Source: Gp6-AA40 sp050742535
GTDB taxonomy: Bacteria; Acidobacteriota; Vicinamibacteria; Vicinamibacterales; UBA2999
NCBI GenBank assembly: GCA_050742535.1
Contig: JBOGIQ010000063.1
Location: 1 to 21,966, forward strand
Direction of reading: 5' to 3'
DNA: 21,966 nt
The position numbers and the translations under genes are program-made. This document shows, one piece after another, positions 1 through 8,600 of this stretch. The notes under the pieces are model-generated. The model saw nothing but the letters and a program-made list of their open reading frames with translations. It made no database searches and was not told the DNA's origin. The number at the start of each line of letters is the position of its first letter. The stretch's first letter is position 1.

Positions 1-2
1 AG

Positions 3-260
3 GAAGAACGGCGCAGCATCCTGGCTCTGGTGCTTCGGCGCGGCCTGGCGCTGGCCGTGACCGGTGTGACGGTTGGCGCCGTGCTGGCGGTGGCGGCAGC
101 CCGCCTCCTGCAGGCGCTGCTCTTCGGCACCAATCCCACGGACGCTGGCACGTTTGCGACGGCGATTGCGTTGGCGCTGATGGTCAGCATTGCCAGTTGT
201 CTCCCTCCGGCCCTTCGTGCGGCTCGTGCTGATCCGATCGAGGCGATGCGGGCGGAGTAG
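3..260 (+). CDS. ABC transporter permease, C-terminal fragment (FtsX/MacB-like, ADOP type)
   Basis: This is the last 85 codons of a gene that enters from the left edge; the frame is open back to base 3 and stops with TAG. The peptide has two hydrophobic segments (about residues 14-32 and 45-65 of the fragment) around a loop with LLFGTNPTD. It ends in the pattern LRAARADPIEAMRAE. That ending (RAARxDPxxALRxE) is the hallmark of FtsX-like permeases of the MacB/ADOP group, where the final transmembrane helices span the inner membrane. Such permeases work with a MacB-like ATPase in export of lipoproteins, peptides or drugs, but the substrate cannot be told from this fragment. The GTG at 30 is an internal codon, not a start. 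Family identity is well supported; the ADOP subtype is inferred from the tail and overall context. Confidence 0.85.
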   Translation, partial: EERRSILALVLRRGLALAVTGVTVGAVLAVAAARLLQALLFGTNPTDAGTFATAIALALMVSIASCLPPALRAARADPIEAMRAE

Positions 261-424
261 GGGCCGCGCCTCCGCGTGCTACACTGAGTGAGCCTTCTGA
301 GAGCTGCGCTTCAGGCCTTCCGCATCAGATCCGAGTTTCTCGCCTCTCCTGCGTTTCGTCACCGGGCATTTCGCTCGAGCCTGCCATCAGATTCACCCCA
401 TCCTTCGGGATGCAGGAGTAGTTC

Positions 425-733
425 ATGAGTACGAAGTTGTATGTCGGAAACCTGCCGTACGAAACCAGCGAGTCTGACCTGCAGACGCTGTTCGAGAGCG
501 CCGGAGCGGTCAGCACCGTGACGATCGTTCGCGACCGCGCCACCGGTCAGGCGCGCGGATTCGCGTTCGTGGAAATGAGCGATGCGGACGGCGCACGGCG
601 CGCGATTACCGAGCTGGACCGTCACCAGTACGGCGGCCGTAACCTGACCGTCAACGAAGCCCGGCCGATGGCGGCGCGCGGTAACGGCGGCGGCTTTGGC
701 GGAGGCCGTCAGCGCCGCGAATCGCGCTGGTAA
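425..733 (+). CDS. RRM-domain RNA-binding protein
   Basis: This small 102-residue protein consists of one RNA recognition motif and a short Gly/Arg-rich tail. The RNP2 strand (LYVGNL, residues 5-10) and RNP1 strand (RGFAFVEM, residues 44-51) are intact, including the aromatic residues that stack on RNA bases. The tail (residues 83-102, GNGGGFGGGRQRR) resembles that of cyanobacterial and other bacterial Rbp proteins. The ATG start is preceded by AGGAG at 414-418 with 6-nt spacing. The gene lies 14 nt upstream of a DEAD-box helicase and is probably cotranscribed with it. A cytoplasmic role in RNA folding, possibly at low temperature, is inferred from the family and the pairing. The 164-bp leader upstream has no evident terminator or classic cold-box that I can identify. 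Confidence 0.95.
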   Translation: MSTKLYVGNLPYETSESDLQTLFESAGAVSTVTIVRDRATGQARGFAFVEMSDADGARRAITELDRHQYGGRNLTVNEARPMAARGNGGGFGGGRQRRESRW

Positions 734-747
734 GAGCCGCGCGTCCA

Positions 748-2121
748 TTGCCATTCATCAATCTTCACGTCCACCCGGATCTCCTCAGGGGGATCAGGGA
801 ACTCGGCTTCACCCGCCCCACTCCAATCCAGGTTGAAGCTGTTCCGCCGGCGCTCGACGGCCGCGATCTCCTGGCCTGTGCGCAGACCGGGAGTGGGAAG
901 ACCATCGCGTTCCTGTTGCCGGTACTGCATCGGCTGATGAACAAACCGCGGCGGACGACGCGCGCGTTGATCCTGACGCCGACGCGCGAGCTGGCCGCGC
1001 AGATCCTCGAGGAATTCAACGCGATCGCCATGCACACGCCGCTCACCGGCGCGGCTGTGTTCGGCGGAGTCGGCATGGGACCGCAGGAGCATGCGTTCCG
1101 GAGCGGCGTCGATGTCATCGTCGCCACACCCGGGCGGCTGCTCGATCACGCCACGCGTTCGTACGCGAAGTTGACCGGGCTCGAGTACCTCGTGCTCGAC
1201 GAAGCGGATCGCATGCTCGACATGGGCTTCCTGCCGGACATCAAGCGAATCCTGCGCCACATTCCCGCCAGGCGCCAGACGCTCTTCTTCAGCGCAACGA
1301 TGCCGCGCGAGATTGCCGCCTTGGCCTCGGAGATGCTGAAGAACCCGGTGACGATCGCGCTGCAGCGACAGTCCGCACCGGCGGTCGGGATTACACAGGC
1401 CGCGTATCCCGTGCCGCAACAGCTGAAGCCGGCGCTGCTGGTGGAGCTGTTCACGCGCCGGATCATGACCCAGGCGCTGGTCTTCACGCGCACGAAGCAT
1501 CGTGCCAACCGCCTCGCCGAGAGCCTGCTGCGCAGCGGCATCAACGCGGAGCGCATTCACGGCAACCGATCGCAGGCGCAGCGGACGCAGGCGCTGGCCG
1601 GGTTCAAGAGCGGCAGGTATCCCATCCTGGTGGCCACCGACATCGCCGCGCGGGGTATCGACGTCGAGGCACTCAGTCACGTGGTCAACTTCGACGTCCC
1701 TGCCGCACCCGACGACTACATCCATCGGGTCGGCCGAACCGGTCGTGCGGAAATGACGGGCGAAGCGTTCACCTTCGTCTCGCCGGACGAGGAGCAGGAC
1801 CTGCGCGCCATCGAACGCGCGATTGGCAGGAGCCTGCCGCGCGTGACCCTGCCCGATTTCAACTACCGCGCGCCAGCAGCGCAGCTCGAGGTCCCGCTCC
1901 GCGATCGCATCGCCGCGATCCGGCAGCGGAAGCACGACGAGCGCCAGCGCGCCAAGGTCAACGCGGCGGCACGTGCCGCAGGCGCGCGGTCCGCGAGCGG
2001 ACACGGAGATCGGAAACCGAAGGACGGTGCGCGCGGCAAGCGGCCGGCTGCCGCGAGGGCGCCCGGAGGCCGGACGGCAGGACGCTTCCGTCCCCGCGGG
2101 CCGCGTCGAAGGCCCTCATAG
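748..2121 (+). CDS. DEAD-box ATP-dependent RNA helicase (RhlE-like)
   Basis: This 457-residue cytoplasmic RNA helicase unwinds short RNA duplexes using ATP. All signature motifs are visible in order: Q-motif (GFTRPTPIQ, residues 20-28), Walker A (AQTGSGKT, 45-52), PTRELA, ATPGR, DEAD in VLDEADRMLDMGF, SAT in FFSATMP, then ARGID and HRVGRTGR in the second RecA domain. The last roughly 60 residues are rich in Arg, Lys and Ala, as in RhlE-type RNA-binding tails. The start is a TTG giving MPF, which fits the usual N-terminus of this group; no strong Shine-Dalgarno is seen, so translation may be coupled to the RRM gene ending at 733. The RRM-helicase pair looks like a two-gene RNA-remodelling operon. 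RhlE versus another DEAD subgroup is inferred from overall pattern only. Confidence 0.95.
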   Translation: MPFINLHVHPDLLRGIRELGFTRPTPIQVEAVPPALDGRDLLACAQTGSGKTIAFLLPVLHRLMNKPRRTTRALILTPTRELAAQILEEFNAIAMHTPLTGAAVFGGVGMGPQEHAFRSGVDVIVATPGRLLDHATRSYAKLTGLEYLVLDEADRMLDMGFLPDIKRILRHIPARRQTLFFSATMPREIAALASEMLKNPVTIALQRQSAPAVGITQAAYPVPQQLKPALLVELFTRRIMTQALVFTRTKHRANRLAESLLRSGINAERIHGNRSQAQRTQALAGFKSGRYPILVATDIAARGIDVEALSHVVNFDVPAAPDDYIHRVGRTGRAEMTGEAFTFVSPDEEQDLRAIERAIGRSLPRVTLPDFNYRAPAAQLEVPLRDRIAAIRQRKHDERQRAKVNAAARAAGARSASGHGDRKPKDGARGKRPAAARAPGGRTAGRFRPRGPRRRPS

Positions 2122-2298
2122 GACAGAGCGCGTGGCACTTCATGAAGCTCATGACTGTATGCGATGAGCTCCATCACGGTCCGGTTGATCGCGAACCAGC
2201 GTCGATTCTGAATCTGGATTCGTGGAGGACGGGCATCACCCGGTGAGACGGCAGGCCTCGCACAATCGTTGCCGAGGTTGCGTTGGACGAGGGTCGCC

Positions 2299-2955
2299 TT
2301 AACTGAGACGGACAAGACCACGCCGCGTCGCCACCTTGACGGCTTCGGTGCGGCTCGTCACACCCAGCTTCTCGAACAGGTGCCCGAGGTGCGTCTTCAC
2401 CGTCCGCTCGCTGATCCCGAGCTCGGTCGCGATTTCCTTGTTGGCCTTGCCGTCGGCCAGCAGTCGCAACGTGGCGAGCTCCCGTGGCGTCAACTGGACC
2501 CGCGTCACTTCCTCGGCCAGCTTCGCCGCCGCCGCGGGTGCGAGATAGGTCTTCCCCGCCAGCACGTCGCGGATGCAGGCGATCAACGCATCCGCGCCGA
2601 TGTCTTTCAGCACGTACGCCTTCGCGCCAGCCTTCAGCGCACGTGAGATCTCGCCGTCGGTGTCGTAGGTCGTGAGGATGATGACGCGCGCCCGCGGATC
2701 GCGCTCGCGCAGGCGCTGCACGACCTCCACACCCTCCATGACGGGCATCCGCAGGTCGAGCAGCGTCACATCCGGACGATGACGGTCCCACGCCTCGAGC
2801 GCCTCGGCACCGTTGCCCGCCTCTGCGACAACCTGCAGGTCGGCTTCCTGATTGATGATGTTTGCGACACCGGTCCGGAGGAGCGCGTGATCGTCCACCA
2901 ACAGGACGCTGGCTTTGCCGGTCGGAGTGGTCACCACGGCATCAACCGACGGCAT
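2299..2955 (-). CDS. NarL/LuxR-family response regulator
   Basis: This is a 218-residue two-component DNA-binding regulator. The receiver domain (about residues 15-130) has the acidic pair D21-D22, the phospho-acceptor D67 in LLDLRMP, the Thr of ILTTYD and the Lys of YVLKD. The C-terminal LuxR-type helix-turn-helix (about 150-215) has LTPRELATLRLLADGKANKEI followed by ISERTVKTHLGHLF. The gene overlaps the 3' end of the upstream histidine kinase by 14 nt, so the two are translationally coupled and almost certainly cognate. Phosphorylation by the kinase should drive dimerisation and binding to target promoters. Targets are unknown; the divergently transcribed efflux operon starting at 4452 is the nearest candidate, which is inference from position. 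The 177 bp between this gene's end and the helicase gene's end (convergent genes) show nothing I can name. Confidence 0.97.
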   Translation of the reverse strand: MPSVDAVVTTPTGKASVLLVDDHALLRTGVANIINQEADLQVVAEAGNGAEALEAWDRHRPDVTLLDLRMPVMEGVEVVQRLRERDPRARVIILTTYDTDGEISRALKAGAKAYVLKDIGADALIACIRDVLAGKTYLAPAAAAKLAEEVTRVQLTPRELATLRLLADGKANKEIATELGISERTVKTHLGHLFEKLGVTSRTEAVKVATRRGLVRLS

Positions 2956-4249
2956 AGACCTGTGTCGGCAAAGACGAGGGCTCCCACGCCAGCACGACTT
3001 CCGTACCGCTGCGCGGCGCGGTGACGATGGTCAGCGAGGCGCCGATGCGATCGGCGCGCTCCTGCATGCTGGTCAATCCGAATCCCGCGTTCGACCGATC
3101 GCCCGGAATGCCCCTCCCGTCGTCGGCCACCGACAACCGCAGCCCGAGCGAATTGATGCTCGAGGCCCTGATGAGGATGCGGCGAGCCTGTGAATGCCGG
3201 ACGGCGTTGGTCAGTGCCTCCTGCGCAATGCCGAGGATCTCGCGCTCGACGCCATCGCCGAATCGCGGCAGCTCGTCGAGTTGCACGTCGATCGGCACCG
3301 TGGTCGAGCGCTGTCCGAGCTCGGCGAGTCGTTTGATCGCCTGACCGACATCTTCGATGGTGCCGACGGTCGGACGGAGGGTGCCAACGGATCGGCGCGC
3401 TTCCGTCAAATGCGTGCGTGCCAGATCGACCGCGTTCTCGACGTTGCGCGCGACCGATGGCGGCACCGAGCCCGCCTCCCGCTGCGCGGCCTGCAGCTGC
3501 ATGAGGATCGCGGCGAATCCCTGCGCCAGGTTGTCGTGAATATCACGCGCGAGCCGGTTGCGCTCCTCGAGGATCGCCTTGCGCCGTTCCTCGACGCGCA
3601 TCTGGTCCACGACGCGGCTGTGGTGCAGCGCCATGGCGGCCTGCCGTGCGATGGCCTCGGTGAGCGCGACGCGCCACCACTGGCCCTCGGCACAGGCCTC
3701 CGGCCGTTCCAGCGTGCAGAGCGTGATCCAGCCCAGCGTCTTCCCGGCGAGGATCAGCGGCGACACGATGGTCGTGCTCAATCCGTCGCGTCGGATCACG
3801 TCGCGGATGACGGCGGGCATCCGCTCGTCGTCCACCAGGTACTCGACGGTCTTGTTCCACCCGGGCGCGTACGAATACAGATGCTGCGCGAGGACGTCGA
3901 TGGGAAACGCCGATGTGGCAGTTTCGGCGCGCGTTGGAGTGATGATCTCGCCATTCAGGTGCGCCATCCACAGATGGCAGCCCTGCTCATCGTCGTCTAT
4001 GAGCCAGACGCTGACCTTGTGACTCTCGCCTTCGTCGGCAAGCGTCTGCAGCAGCGCGCGGAAAAATCCGTTGATGTCCGGTTCGCGCGCGAGAAGATCG
4101 ACGGCGATCTTCACGACGTCGGTCTGAATCTTCGCGAGGCATTCGGCGCGGCGCCGCTCGATGGTTTCCTGCTCGAGCGCTGAACGCAGCGCGTCCACAT
4201 CGCCGGTCGTAGTGTCCGCCTTCAGGCGGACTCCGCGCGCCCGGTCCAT
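2942..4249 (-). CDS. Soluble GAF-domain sensor histidine kinase (HisKA_3, NarX/DegS-like)
   Basis: This cytoplasmic sensor kinase has no transmembrane segment. A GAF-like sensor domain covers roughly residues 40-205, ending in ARQAAMALHHSR. A HisKA_3 dimerisation box follows with the phospho-acceptor His in RLARDIHDNLAQGF (H238 from this start). The HATPase_c domain has the N-box EALTNAVRHSQA, the G1 box DDGRGI and the G2 box GFGLTSMQERA. It pairs with the overlapping response regulator. I chose ATG 4249 because AAGGA lies 7 nt upstream; ATG 4264 in the same frame adds five residues but has a poorly spaced ribosome site. The N-terminal peptide VRLKADTTT is encoded by a palindromic interspersed repeat (4207-4240) and is not part of the fold. 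The ligand sensed by the GAF domain cannot be read from the sequence. Confidence 0.94.
   Translation of the reverse strand: MDRARGVRLKADTTTGDVDALRSALEQETIERRRAECLAKIQTDVVKIAVDLLAREPDINGFFRALLQTLADEGESHKVSVWLIDDDEQGCHLWMAHLNGEIITPTRAETATSAFPIDVLAQHLYSYAPGWNKTVEYLVDDERMPAVIRDVIRRDGLSTTIVSPLILAGKTLGWITLCTLERPEACAEGQWWRVALTEAIARQAAMALHHSRVVDQMRVEERRKAILEERNRLARDIHDNLAQGFAAILMQLQAAQREAGSVPPSVARNVENAVDLARTHLTEARRSVGTLRPTVGTIEDVGQAIKRLAELGQRSTTVPIDVQLDELPRFGDGVEREILGIAQEALTNAVRHSQARRILIRASSINSLGLRLSVADDGRGIPGDRSNAGFGLTSMQERADRIGASLTIVTAPRSGTEVVLAWEPSSLPTQVYAVG
4214..4231. repeat. Palindromic interspersed repeat inside the kinase 5' end
   Basis: GTCCGCCT and AGGCGGAC form an 8-bp perfect stem with a 2-nt loop. 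On the minus strand the surrounding sequence translates to VRLKADTTT near the kinase N-terminus. From memory, the peptide VRLKADTT recurs at the edges of many unrelated predicted proteins from Acidobacteriota, which suggests a REP-like dispersed element. No second copy is seen in this window, so the dispersed nature is recalled and not shown here. Confidence 0.6.
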
Positions 4250-4425
4250 CTCTCGTTCCTTCATGGCCCTTTCATTATCGAACCGTTCGCCTCCGAGATG
4301 TCACTGCCCGCAGGGACGATAGCCGCCTCGTCCAAAAGTCGTAGACGGCCCTCTGCAGGAGGTCGGGCGGCGGCCTGCGCCACACGCCAGAGCCCGAAAT
4401 GCGCCTACTGCCCGATTGTTTGCGC

Positions 4426-4441
4426 CTCTCGCGAGCGAGAG
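4426..4441. promoter_or_regulatory. Perfect inverted repeat just upstream of the efflux operon start
   Basis: CTCTCGC-GA-GCGAGAG is a perfect 7-bp inverted repeat with a 2-nt centre, ending 10 nt before ATG 4452. Its position over the expected ribosome-binding region means it could be a repressor operator near the promoter or an RNA hairpin that limits translation. The intergenic region 4250-4451 should carry divergent promoters for the kinase and the efflux operon, but I cannot identify -35/-10 boxes with confidence. Function is inference. Confidence 0.45.
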
Positions 4442-4451
4442 ACTGCAACAC

Positions 4452-5636
4452 ATGACACGTGCACAGACAGTCCGAAAGGCCGACCTAAACGTCGGCCTCT
4501 ACCTCGTTGCTGCAATCACCGCTATCACTCTCGCGGCCGGCTGCACGCGGACAGCCGCCCAGCAGGCAGCAGCCCCTCCCCCACAGGTCACCGTCGCCAG
4601 CGTCATCGAACGCAACGTGACCGAGTGGGATGAATTCACCGGACGGCTCCAGGCCGTCGACTCCGTGGAAGTCCGTCCGCGCGTTGCCGGACTGATTTCG
4701 GCCGTGCGTTTCGACGAAGGCGCAATGGTCCACCGCGGCGAGCTGCTGTTCCAGATCGATGCGCGTCCGTTCCAGGCGGAGGTCGATCGCCTGCGCGCGG
4801 AGCTGGCGCGCGCGAAAGCCACCGCCCGGCGCGGCGACTCCGAACTGCAGCGCGCCGAACGCCTGCGGACCGAGAACGCGATCTCGCGTGAGGAGCACGA
4901 TCGCCGCGCGGCGTTCGCGCAGGAGTCAGCCGCGCAGACGGCAGCGGTCGAGGCCGCGCTCCGGTCCGCGGAGTTGAACCTCGAGTTCACCCAGGTCACC
5001 TCGCCGATCGACGGGCGCGTTGGAAGAGCGATCGTCACCGAAGGCAACCTCGTGTCGAGCGGGCCGGGTGAAGCGACGCTGCTCACGACCGTGGTCTCGC
5101 TCGATCCGGTCTACGCCTACTTCGACGCCGACGAGCAGATCTTTCTGAAGTACAGCGGCGCGGCCGCCGGCACGAAAGGAGTCGGGTTACGGAGCCGCGG
5201 CTCGCGGCTTCCGATCCGCCTGGCGCTGTCGAGCGACGAAGGTTTCCCGCGGGCTGGCCACCTGGACTTCCTCGACAACCAGCTCGATGGCACCAGGGGA
5301 ACGATTCGCGGTCGGGCGGTCTTTCGAAACTCCGACGGCCAGCTCACGCCCGGACTGTTCGTGCGGCTGCGTCTTGCCGGCACGGCGGCCTACCGGGGCC
5401 TGCTGGTTCAGGACCGCGCCGTCGGCACCGACCTCAGTAAGAAGTTCGTGTACGTGGTCGGGCCGAACAATGACGTCCAGTATCGCGCCGTCACCCTCGG
5501 ACCCATCGTCGATGGCCTCCGCGTCGTCCGCAGCGGTCTCGAAGCCGGCGAGTCCGTCATCGTCAACGGTCTGCAGCGCGTTCGACCGGGAGCGCAGGTC
5601 ACCCCCATCGTCGAGCAGATGGATCACGTGTCATGA
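4452..5636 (+). CDS. RND efflux periplasmic adaptor lipoprotein (AcrA/MexA family)
   Basis: This 394-residue membrane-fusion protein links an inner-membrane RND pump to an outer-membrane channel. The N-terminus has a lipoprotein signal with hydrophobic core LYLVAAITAIT and lipobox LAAGC, acylated at Cys31. The family layout follows: a first lipoyl half (GLISAVRFDEGAMVHRGELL), an alpha-helical hairpin (about residues 95-165, Ala/Arg/Glu-rich), a second lipoyl half (TSPIDGRVGRAIVTEGNLV), a beta-barrel and a membrane-proximal domain (VNGLQRVRPGAQV near the end). ATG 4452 is preferred over an upstream in-frame TTG at 4416 because it places the signal peptide at the start. The stop overlaps the pump gene by 4 bp (ATGA at 5633-5636), so the two are translationally coupled. 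Substrate specificity cannot be read from the sequence. Confidence 0.96.
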   Translation: MTRAQTVRKADLNVGLYLVAAITAITLAAGCTRTAAQQAAAPPPQVTVASVIERNVTEWDEFTGRLQAVDSVEVRPRVAGLISAVRFDEGAMVHRGELLFQIDARPFQAEVDRLRAELARAKATARRGDSELQRAERLRTENAISREEHDRRAAFAQESAAQTAAVEAALRSAELNLEFTQVTSPIDGRVGRAIVTEGNLVSSGPGEATLLTTVVSLDPVYAYFDADEQIFLKYSGAAAGTKGVGLRSRGSRLPIRLALSSDEGFPRAGHLDFLDNQLDGTRGTIRGRAVFRNSDGQLTPGLFVRLRLAGTAAYRGLLVQDRAVGTDLSKKFVYVVGPNNDVQYRAVTLGPIVDGLRVVRSGLEAGESVIVNGLQRVRPGAQVTPIVEQMDHVS

Positions 5637-8600
5637 GATTCTCACAGTTCTTCATCGATCGGCCGATCTTCGCGGCCGTGCTGTCGCTTGTCATCGTGGT
5701 CGCCGGAGCACTGGCGCTCTTCCAGCTTCCGATCAGTGAGTATCCGCAGGTGGTGCCACCGACCGTCGTCGTGCGTGCCGCCTATCCAGGCGCGAATCCG
5801 AAGGTCATCGCCGAGACTGTCGCGTCGCCGCTCGAGCAGCAGCTCAACGGCATCGAGGGCATGCTCTACACCTTCTCGCAGGCCACCTCCGACGGCCGGC
5901 TGCAGCTGACGATCACCTTCGCGCTCGGCACCGACCTCGATAACGCGCAGGTGCAGGTGCAGAACCGCGTGGCGCAGACACTGCCGCGTCTCCCGGCGGA
6001 GGTGCAGCGCATCGGCGTCGTCACCGAGAAGTCCTCACCGGACTTCATCATGGTGGTGAACCTCGTCTCGCCAAACGAGCGCTACGACCAGCTCTATCTC
6101 GCGAACTACGCCACCCTGCGGATCAAAGACGAGCTCACGCGCATTTCCGGCGTCGGCAGCGCGCAGGTCTTCGGCGCCGGCGAGTACAGCATGCGCATCT
6201 GGCTTGATCCGGACCGCCTGGCGTCGCGGCAGTTGACGACGTCGGATGTGATCCGGGCGATTCGTGAGCAGAACGTCCAGGTCGCGGCCGGCGTGCTTGG
6301 CGCGCAACCAGCACCCGTGGATACCACGTTCCAGCTCTCGGTGAACGCACGCGGCCGTTTGACCACCGAGGACGAGTTCGCCGACATCGTCGTCCGGGCA
6401 ACTTCGGACGGACAGATCACCCGCGTGCGCGATGTCGGACGCGTGGAGCTCGGCGCAAACCAGTACGCCCTCCGCGCCCTGCTCGACAATCAGCCGACCG
6501 TCGCCATCGGCATCTTCCAGCGCCCCGGCAGCAACGCCATCGAGGCGTCGAACCAGGTGCGGCAGACGATGGACACCCTGAAGCAGTCGTTTCCTGACGG
6601 CGTGGACTATCGAATCGTCTACGACCCCACGGTCTTCGTGCGCAACTCCATTCGCGCCGTCGTCGAGACACTCTTCGAAGCGATTCTGCTGGTGGTGATC
6701 GTCGTCATGGTCTTCCTGCAGACCTGGCGCGCCTCGATCATCCCGCTCGTCGCCGTGCCCGTGTCGCTGATCGGCACCTTTGTCGTGATGCTGGGGATGG
6801 GGTTCTCCCTCAACACGCTGTCGCTCTTCGGCCTGGTGCTGTCGATTGGCATCGTGGTTGACGATGCGATCGTCGTGGTCGAGAACGTGGAGCGGCATAT
6901 CGAGCTCGGGCTTCCGCCGCTCGAGGCCACGCGAAAGGCCATGGACGAAGTGTCCGGGCCGATCATCGCGATCGCGCTCGTCCTCTGCGCCGTGTTCATT
7001 CCGACGGCGTTTGTCAGCGGCCTGACCGGCCAGTTCTACCGTCAGTTCGCGCTGACGATTGCGATCTCGACGGTCATTTCGGCGTTCAACTCGCTGACGC
7101 TGAGTCCGGCCCTGGCGTCGCGGCTGCTCAAGCCACGCGAGGACGCGAAGGACGTCGTCCAGCGCGCCGCCGATCGGCTCTTTGGATGGTTCTTCCGCGG
7201 CTTCAACCGGGTGTTCGCGCGCGGGTCGAGCGCCTACAGCCGTGGCGTCGGCCGTCTCCTGCGCGTGTCCGGTGTCGCGATTGTGCTCTACGTCGCGCTG
7301 ATCGGTGTGACGGCCGCGGGATTCCAACGCGTGCCGCAGGGATTCGTCCCGACCCAGGACAAGGAATATCTCGTCGCGTTTGCCCAGCTGCCCGACGGCG
7401 CCACGCTGGATCGCACGGACGCGGTCATTCGCAAGATGACGTCAATCGCGCTGACGCATCCCGGGGTCTACAGCGCTCTCGCGTTTCCAGGCTTGTCCAT
7501 CAACGGTTTCGTCAACGCGCCGAATGCCGGCATCGCGTTCGTCGTGTTGAAGCCGGCGGAGGAACGCACCAGCCCCGACCTCAGCGCCGGCGCCATCGTT
7601 CAGGCGCTGAACGGGCAGTTCTTTGGCGAGATTCAGGAGTCGATCGTCGCCATCTTCCCGCCGCCGCCGGTACAGGGGCTGGGACAGGTCGGCGGGTTCA
7701 AGCTCTATGTCGAGGATCGCGCGGGCAACGGCTTCGAAGACCTCTACGCGCAGTTGCAGAACGGTCTGGCCAAAGCGCAAAAGAATCCGTCGCTGGCCGG
7801 CTTGTTTTCGAGCTTCCAGGTCAGCGTGCCGCAGATTCAGGCGGACGTCGATCGTGAGCGCGTCAAGAGCTACGGCGTGGAGCTCACGGACGTCTTCGAG
7901 ACGCTGCAGGTCTACCTCGGATCGCTGTACGTGAACGACTTCAATCGATTCGGCCGCACGTATCAGGTCAACGCTCAGGCCGAGTCGACGTTCCGTCTCC
8001 AACCCGAACAGATCCGGCGGCTCGAGACGCGCAACGCCCGCGGCGACATGATTCCGCTCGGATCGCTCGTCACCGTCTCGCGCAGCTACGGGCCCGAGCA
8101 GGTGATGCACTACAACGGCTATCCGGCCGCCGAGATCAACGGCGGTCCGGCGCCGGGATTCAGCTCCGGCCAGGCGCAGCAGGCCATCGCCGATACGCTG
8201 CGCGCGGAACTGCCGTCGGGAATGACGTTCGAATGGACCGAGCTGGCGTACCAGGAGCTGCTCGCCGGCAACACGATGCTGTTCGTGCTCCCGCTGTGCG
8301 TGCTGCTCGTCTACGTGGTACTGGCCGCGCAGTACGAGAGCTGGACGCTTCCGTTGTCCGTGATCCTCATCGTGCCGATGACGTTTTTCTCGGCCATCGC
8401 CGGTGTCTGGCTGACCGGCGGGGACAACAACGTCTTCACGCAGATCAGCTACCTCGTGCTGGCCGGACTCGCGTGCAAGAACGCGATTCTGATCGTCGAG
8501 TTCGCGAAGCAGCGCGAGGAGGACGGCGATTCCACGATCGATGCGATTCTGGCCGCGTGCCGCATCCGGTTGCGGCCGATCCTGATGACGTCGATGGCGT

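Noticed and set aside
709..2004. 431-codon minus-strand open frame opposite the helicase
   Set aside because: Antisense to an intact DEAD-box gene with all motifs; composition is that of a shadow frame.
3194..4183. 329-codon plus-strand open frame opposite the histidine kinase
   Set aside because: The minus-strand kinase has complete functional motifs; the plus-strand frame has none.
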